A DNA stretch of 64,000 nucleotides from JACVRW01 sp034664125. Lineage in GTDB: Bacteria > Actinomycetota > Thermoleophilia > Solirubrobacterales > Thermoleophilaceae. The stretch spans positions 4,324 to 68,323 of the forward strand of contig JAXDIG010000033.1 in NCBI GenBank assembly GCA_034664125.1. Reading direction: 5' to 3'. Below the pieces are notes generated by a model. The model did no database searches. It saw only the letters and a program-made list of their open reading frames with translations, and had not been told where the DNA came from. The first letter of the stretch is position 1. Every line of letters starts with the position of its first letter. Positions 59,786-64,000 of this stretch are shown here, piece after piece. A program made the position numbers and the translations under genes.

Positions 59786-59801
59786 CGAACGGCGCCGTTC
59801 G
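59786..59801. promoter_or_regulatory. 16-bp palindrome in the DUF485/lytS divergent region
   Basis: CGAACGGCGCCGTTCG is a perfect inverted repeat in the 183-bp gap between the two divergent operons. It is a plausible operator, perhaps for the LytTR regulator encoded beside it or for another acetate-control protein. LytTR proteins usually bind direct repeats, so the assignment is open. Confidence 0.4.
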
Positions 59802-59852
59802 GCGTGGCGGAGGTCCCAACGGGGAATATGTCCGCGGAGGGGAGCAACCGCC

Positions 59853-61031
59853 TTGGAGATCGCGCTTGGAGTGGTGTTCGGAGCCGTCGTCGTCGCGTCC
59901 ATGTGGGCGGCGTCGCGCTTCATCTCGTCCCCGGGCACCGTCTTGAGCGAGGAGGGCCTCGCCATGCGCGCGGCGCTGCACGCGGCCACCGCCACGCTGC
60001 CTCACCTGCGCCGCGGCCTCGGACAGGCGACCGCCGCTAAGGCCGTGCCCCATCTGCGCGCGCTGACCCAGAGCACGGCGCTCGCCCTGGCCGACCGCGA
60101 GACGCTGCTCGCGCTCGACGGATCGGGGGCCGTCCGGGCGCTCGCCGGCTCGCCGATCGACGCGCTGTTCGAGGAAGGGCCCGACGACCGCGTGCACGTG
60201 GACCCGCGCATGGAGATGCCCGAGCTCCACCTCGGCGGGGCCGTGGTGGCCCCGCTGCTCGTGCGCGGCCGGAGGGTCGGCTCGCTGGCGGCCTTCTACG
60301 CCCGCGGGCGGCGTATCCGGCCCGAGGACACGCGCGTGGTCGGCGACGCGGCCCGCCTGGTTGCCGCCCAACTCGAGCTCGCCGCGGTCGAGGAGCAGGA
60401 GGAACGGCTGGCGCAGGCGGAGCTGCGGGCGCTGCGCGCCCAGATCTCGCCGCACTTCATCTACAACGCGCTCGCGGCGGTGGCGAGCTACATCCACACG
60501 CGGCCGGACGAGGCCCGCGAGCTGCTCACCGACTTCGCCGAATTCACCCGCTACGCCTTCCGGCGCGAGCGCCCGTACGTGACGCTCGCCGATGAGCTCC
60601 ACTACGTCGAGAAGTACCTCAACCTGGAGCGGGCGCGCTTCGGCGACCGCCTGCGCGTGCGGCTCGCCGTGGCGCCGGAGATCCTCCCGGCGGTCGTGCC
60701 GGTGCTGTCGCTGCAGCCACTCGTGGAGAACGCCGTGCGCCACGGCATGCACGAGGCCGGCTCGGGCGCGGTGCTGATCGAGATCCTGGGGCAAGACCTG
60801 GGCGCGGACGCGCGCGTGCGCGTGCGCGACGACGGGGCGGGCATGTCCGCCGCGGCGGTCCGGGCGGCGCTGGACGGCGTCTCGGGCGGGATCGGCCTCC
60901 AGAACGTGCACCGCCGGCTCGAGACGAGCTTCGGGCCCGGGTACGGGCTCGAGATCGAGTCGACGGAGGGCGAGGGCACGGAGGTGCGGCTGACGGTGCC
61001 GAAGTCGCACCCGGGCGTGAGGGCGGCGTGA
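59853..61031 (+). CDS. LytS-type sensor histidine kinase (GAF-linked)
   Basis: 392 aa from TTG 59853 with a GGAGG/GGGGAG site upstream. One N-terminal membrane helix (IALGVVFGAVVVASMWAASR), then a GAF-like domain (LALADRETLLALDGSGAV to LLVRGRRVGSLAAFYARG). A coiled coil (EEQEERLAQAELRALRAQ) leads into the His_kinase box ISPHFIYNALAAVASYIH, followed by LQPLVENAVRHGM and VRDDGAGMS. This is the LytS/YpdA subclass that works with LytTR regulators. The signal is probably a carboxylic acid or its metabolite, inferred from the neighbours. Its stop overlaps the regulator start (GTGA). Confidence 0.9.
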   Translation: MEIALGVVFGAVVVASMWAASRFISSPGTVLSEEGLAMRAALHAATATLPHLRRGLGQATAAKAVPHLRALTQSTALALADRETLLALDGSGAVRALAGSPIDALFEEGPDDRVHVDPRMEMPELHLGGAVVAPLLVRGRRVGSLAAFYARGRRIRPEDTRVVGDAARLVAAQLELAAVEEQEERLAQAELRALRAQISPHFIYNALAAVASYIHTRPDEARELLTDFAEFTRYAFRRERPYVTLADELHYVEKYLNLERARFGDRLRVRLAVAPEILPAVVPVLSLQPLVENAVRHGMHEAGSGAVLIEILGQDLGADARVRVRDDGAGMSAAAVRAALDGVSGGIGLQNVHRRLETSFGPGYGLEIESTEGEGTEVRLTVPKSHPGVRAA

Positions 61032-61753
61032 CTCAGCGGGCGCTGGACGTGCTGGTGGTCGACGACGAGGCGCCCGCTCTGGCCGACCTCGCGCGCCTGC
61101 TGCGCTCCCTCCCCGCGACCGGCGAAGTCTCCACGGCCGCGAGCGGTCAGGAGGCGCTGCGAACACTGGCCGGCCGCCCGTTCGACGCGGTCTTCCTGGA
61201 CGTGCGCATGCCGGGCATCGACGGCCTCGAGCTCGCCCGCGTGCTGAGGCGCTTCGAGCAGCCCCCCGCCGTCGTGTTCGTGAGCGCCTACGAAACCGGC
61301 GCCGTCGGCGCCTTCGAGCTGAAGGCGCTCGACTACCTGATGAAGCCGGTCAGCTCCAGGAGGCTGGCCGAGGCGGTGGACCGCGTGCGCGAGTCGCGCG
61401 GCGTGGCCGCGCCGTCGCGCTCCGACGACGTGGTGCCGCTCCCCACTCTCCGAGGCGGCACGCGACTGGTGCCGCGCGAGTCGATCCTGTTCCTACAGGC
61501 CGACGGCGACTACGTGCGCGTGATCTGCGACGAGGAGCGGTTCCTGATGCGCGGCCGCGTGTCTGACCTCGCCCGCCGCTGGCGCGAGCATGGGTTCGTG
61601 CAGGTGCACCGCGGCTACGTGGCCAACCTGCGCCGGGCCGTGGAGGTGCGCCCCCACTTGAACGGCACCGCTGTGCTCGCGTTCTCGGACGGTCGCGAGA
61701 TCCCCGTGGCCAGGCGCAAGGTCGCCGAGCTGCGGCGGGAGCTCGTGGCGTGA
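61028..61753 (+). CDS. LytTR-family response regulator
   Basis: 241 aa: receiver domain (VLVVDDEAPALADLARLLRS, phospho-Asp in DAVFLDVRMPGIDGLELA, Lys in YLMKPVSSRRL) and a C-terminal LytTR DNA-binding domain (RESILFLQADGDYVRVICDE, then FVQVHRGYVANLRRAVEV). The GTG start overlaps lytS and its stop overlaps the next small gene, so the four plus-strand genes are one coupled operon. It likely controls the two symporter operons, as LytTR systems do for pyruvate and similar uptake genes. Confidence 0.92.
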   Translation: MTQRALDVLVVDDEAPALADLARLLRSLPATGEVSTAASGQEALRTLAGRPFDAVFLDVRMPGIDGLELARVLRRFEQPPAVVFVSAYETGAVGAFELKALDYLMKPVSSRRLAEAVDRVRESRGVAAPSRSDDVVPLPTLRGGTRLVPRESILFLQADGDYVRVICDEERFLMRGRVSDLARRWREHGFVQVHRGYVANLRRAVEVRPHLNGTAVLAFSDGREIPVARRKVAELRRELVA

Positions 61754-62085
61754 GCGACGGGCCCGGCGGGCCGCGCCCGCGCAGCCCGCGCGAGGAGCTC
61801 GCCGAGGGCACGCCCCACGGCGACGTGTACCTCGGCCGCCTGATCCGGGCGCAGCTGCGCCTGGCCCTGCTGGCGCTGGGCGCCTTTGGCGGGCTGGTGG
61901 GCTCGCTGCCGCTGCTGTTCCTGCTGTGGCCGGGGATCGAGGACGTCGAGCTCTTCGGCGTCCCGCTTCCGGTGGTGGTCCTGGCGGCGCCGCTGTTCCC
62001 GCTGATCGTGGTGATCGGGCTGCTCTACCAGCGCCGCGCGGACGCGCTCGACGAAACCTTCCGCGACGTGGTCTCACACGAATGA
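61750..62085 (+). CDS. Small two-helix membrane protein beside an SSS symporter
   Basis: 111 aa. A charged N-terminal stretch (PRSPREELAEGTPHGDVYLG) precedes two hydrophobic segments (ALLALGAFGGLVGSLPLLFL and VVVLAAPLFPLIVVIGLLYQ). The end RRADALDETFRDVVSHE is charged. Size and topology match DUF485/DUF4212-like small subunits that sit before SSS transporters, but the motif KADREFD is not present. GTG start 61750 overlaps the regulator stop; its stop overlaps the symporter start. Confidence 0.75.
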   Translation: MSDGPGGPRPRSPREELAEGTPHGDVYLGRLIRAQLRLALLALGAFGGLVGSLPLLFLLWPGIEDVELFGVPLPVVVLAAPLFPLIVVIGLLYQRRADALDETFRDVVSHE

Positions 62086-63812
62086 TCGCCGCCGCGGCGG
62101 TGGTGGCGGTCGCCGCCGGGGCGATCGGCCTGGGCTTGTGGGGCGTGCGGCTGGCGCGCACCACCTCCGACCTGTACGTGGCGTCGCGGGCGATCACTCC
62201 CTGGTGGAACGCCGCGGCGATCTCGGGCGAGTACCTGTCGGCGGCGAGCTTCCTGGGCATCGCCGGGCTCGGGATGAAGTTCGGCGCGAGCGCGCTCTGG
62301 CTCCCGCTGGGGTTCGCCGCCGGCTACCTGGCGCTGCTCTTCTTCGTGGCGGCGCCGCTGCGGCGCTTCGGCGCGTACACGATCCCCGACTTCGCCGAGG
62401 CGCGGCTGTCGAGCCCTCACGTGCGCCTGGTGGCCGCGGCCGTGGTGCTCACGATCGGCGGCTTCTACCTGGTGCCGCAGCTCAAGGGCGCGGGGCTGAC
62501 GATCGGCAGCGTGGCGGGCACGCCGTACTGGGTCGGGGTGGTGGCGGTGGCCGCGCTGGTCGCCCTCACGGTGGCGCTGGGCGGCATGCGCGGGGTGACC
62601 TACGTGCAGGCTTACCAGTACTGGGTCAAGACGTTCGGAATCGCCCTGCCCGCCTGCATCCTGCTCGTGTACCTGGGCGGGCTGCCCGAGCGGGCGGCGC
62701 TGTTCGGCCGGGAGCTGCCGAAGGCACCGGCGGACGGGCTGGTGGTAGAGCTCGACGATCCCCAGCGCGTGGAGTTCCCTGCCAGAGCCGCGTTCAGGCT
62801 CGACGGTCGGCCGATGCGCGCCGAGGCGGGCGAGAAGCGGGTGCTCGAGGGCCGGCTGGTGCTGCCGGCCGGAACCGTCGTGCCGGTCGCGGAGGGCACC
62901 GACGCGGAACGCGGCGAGGACTGGGCGCGGCCTATCGAGCGCTCGGGGCCGGCCTCGCCGGTGTTCGTCTACTCGCTGCTGCTGGCGACCTTCCTCGGCA
63001 CCATGGGGCTGCCGCACATCCTGGTCCGCTTCTACACGAACCCGGACGGGTCGGCGGCACGGCGTACGACGGTGCGCGTGCTGGGGCTGCTCGGGCTCTT
63101 CTACCTGTTCCCCGCCGTCTATGCGGCGCTGGGCCGCGCGCTCACGCCCGAGCTCTACGTGACGGGGCAGACCGACTCGGTGGTGCTGGAGCTGCCGCAG
63201 GCGGCGTGGCCGGGGCTCGGCGGCGAGCTGCTGGCCGCGCTGACCGCGGCGGGGGCGTTCGCGGCCTTCACGTCGACCTCCTCGGGGCTGCTGGTGTCGA
63301 TTGCCGGGACGCTCTCCCACGACGTGCGGCGCGTGCGCGGGGGCGGCGCGAGCGCGGCCGGCGACCAACCCGTCGAGCGGATGAGGCGCTTCCGCTGGGC
63401 GGCGGTGGGGGGCATGGTGGTGCCGGCGCTGATCGCGTTGTCGGCCCGGGAGCTGGACATCAGCGTGCTGGTCGGTTGGGCGTTCGCGCTGGCGGCGAGC
63501 ACGTTCTGCCCGCTGTTCCTGCTGGGGATCTGGTGGAGGGGCCTGACGGCACGCGGGGCGATCGCCGGCATGGCAGCCGGCGGCCTGGTGGCCAGCAGCG
63601 GGATCGTGGCGACCCTCGTGGCCGACCCCGCCCCGACCACGCTGGGCGCGCTGCTGGCCCAACCCGCGGTGGTGTCCGTGCCGATCGCCTTCGCGACGAT
63701 GATCGGAGTCTCACTGCGCGATTCCGAGCGCCCGGTGGGGACCGAGGAGACGATGCTGGCTCTGCACGGCCCGGAGGGGTTGGGGCTGGAGGCACTGCGG
63801 GCGCGGGGGTAG
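62082..63812 (+). CDS. Sodium:solute symporter, monocarboxylate type
   Basis: 576-aa SSS transporter, second in the window. Features are DLYVASRAITPWWNAAAISG, GEYLSAASFLGIAGLGMKFG, TMGLPHILVRFYTNPDGSAA and FTSTSSGLLVSIAGTLSHDV, all close to ActP. Between helices near residues 205-300 it has an insertion of about 80-90 hydrophilic residues (PADGLVVELDDPQRVEFPAR and GRLVLPAGTVVPVAEGTDAE) that ActP lacks and that should face outside. Substrate is probably acetate, pyruvate or another monocarboxylate. ATG 62082 overlaps the small membrane gene. Confidence 0.9.
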   Translation: MIAAAAVVAVAAGAIGLGLWGVRLARTTSDLYVASRAITPWWNAAAISGEYLSAASFLGIAGLGMKFGASALWLPLGFAAGYLALLFFVAAPLRRFGAYTIPDFAEARLSSPHVRLVAAAVVLTIGGFYLVPQLKGAGLTIGSVAGTPYWVGVVAVAALVALTVALGGMRGVTYVQAYQYWVKTFGIALPACILLVYLGGLPERAALFGRELPKAPADGLVVELDDPQRVEFPARAAFRLDGRPMRAEAGEKRVLEGRLVLPAGTVVPVAEGTDAERGEDWARPIERSGPASPVFVYSLLLATFLGTMGLPHILVRFYTNPDGSAARRTTVRVLGLLGLFYLFPAVYAALGRALTPELYVTGQTDSVVLELPQAAWPGLGGELLAALTAAGAFAAFTSTSSGLLVSIAGTLSHDVRRVRGGGASAAGDQPVERMRRFRWAAVGGMVVPALIALSARELDISVLVGWAFALAASTFCPLFLLGIWWRGLTARGAIAGMAAGGLVASSGIVATLVADPAPTTLGALLAQPAVVSVPIAFATMIGVSLRDSERPVGTEETMLALHGPEGLGLEALRARG

Positions 63813-63869
63813 CGCGGAGAGGCGCCGACCGGAATCGAGTTCCGCGACTCGTGCCAGTCTAAGACGCCA

Positions 63870-64000
63870 TGACCTTGACTACCTGCCACATGTCCATCTC
63901 GCTCGACGGCTTCGTCGCCGGGCCGAGCCAGAGCCGCGAGAACCCGCTCGGCGTCGGCGGCAGGCAGGTCCACGCCTGGCATCTTGGCGAGGTGGCGGAC
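63870..64000 (+). CDS. Dihydrofolate reductase/RibD-C family protein, 5' part
   Basis: Only the first 43 codons are inside the window. MTLTTCHMSISLDGFVAGPS is the opening of the RibD C-terminal/DHFR-like family (h.h.SLDGfvAgp), followed by ENPLGVGGRQVHAW. These proteins bind NADPH; many act as uncharacterised reductases rather than true DHFR. The gene continues past the right edge. It begins 57 bp after the symporter stop, with a small CGGAA-TTCCG hairpin between. Confidence 0.8.

Overview
The window is very GC-rich, densely packed chromosomal DNA with GTG and TTG starts used alongside ATG and many 4-bp ATGA/GTGA/TTGA gene overlaps. The gene set fits a high-GC actinobacterium: gatCAB, pheST next to rplT/rpmI/infC/thrS, a Mycobacterium-like DnaE with an intact PHP site, and the argCJBD order. 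My best guess is class Thermoleophilia (Solirubrobacterales-like). That placement is inference from gene content and style, not from a marker search. I saw no prophage, insertion sequence, CRISPR array or rRNA operon.

Layout, left to right. 1-5.7 kb: the start of a type II NADH dehydrogenase, three small uncharacterised genes, and a membrane protein-gatC-gatA-gatB operon. 5.7-9 kb: a structured noncoding stretch, folD and pcrA. 9-11.5 kb: two tandem beta-helix lipoprotein paralogs; one is intact, the other is interrupted by a single in-frame TGA. 11.5-17.5 kb: an ABC-2 exporter, cysE-cysK, a 36-codon secreted-type peptide, a cysteine-less Rrf2 regulator, and a VanZ-histidine kinase pair. 17.5-25 kb: a membrane glycosyltransferase-like protein, a GH3 glycosidase, an HDOD-LuxR fusion, a shortened gltX, endonuclease IV and a Cys-rich protein. 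25-35.6 kb: dnaE and the arginine genes argCJBD, a PuuD-like amidotransferase, argG and a coupled 56-aa membrane peptide.

35.7-46.4 kb is one long minus-strand translation block (MBL hydrolase, fumarylacetoacetase, GT4 glycosyltransferase, thrS, infC, rpmI, rplT, terminator, rRNA methyltransferase, pheS, pheT). 46.4-50.1 kb holds a class V aminotransferase and a low-affinity phosphate uptake operon (phosphoesterase, DUF47, PiT, 2-TM peptide). 50.3-55.4 kb holds a secreted glycosidase, an HNH protein, a GT39-like protein, a tRNA-Val with an unusual C33 and an SDR epimerase.

55.5-63.8 kb is a carboxylate-uptake island. acs, actP and a DUF485 protein lie on the minus strand. Divergent from them is a LytS/LytTR two-component system overlapping a small membrane protein and a second sodium:solute symporter. 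This divergent module, with a 16-bp palindrome between its arms, is the most system-like arrangement in the window. Other notable points are the tandem beta-helix genes, a GltX missing its zinc segment, an acidic tail on IF3, and several very small genes translationally coupled to metabolic genes.
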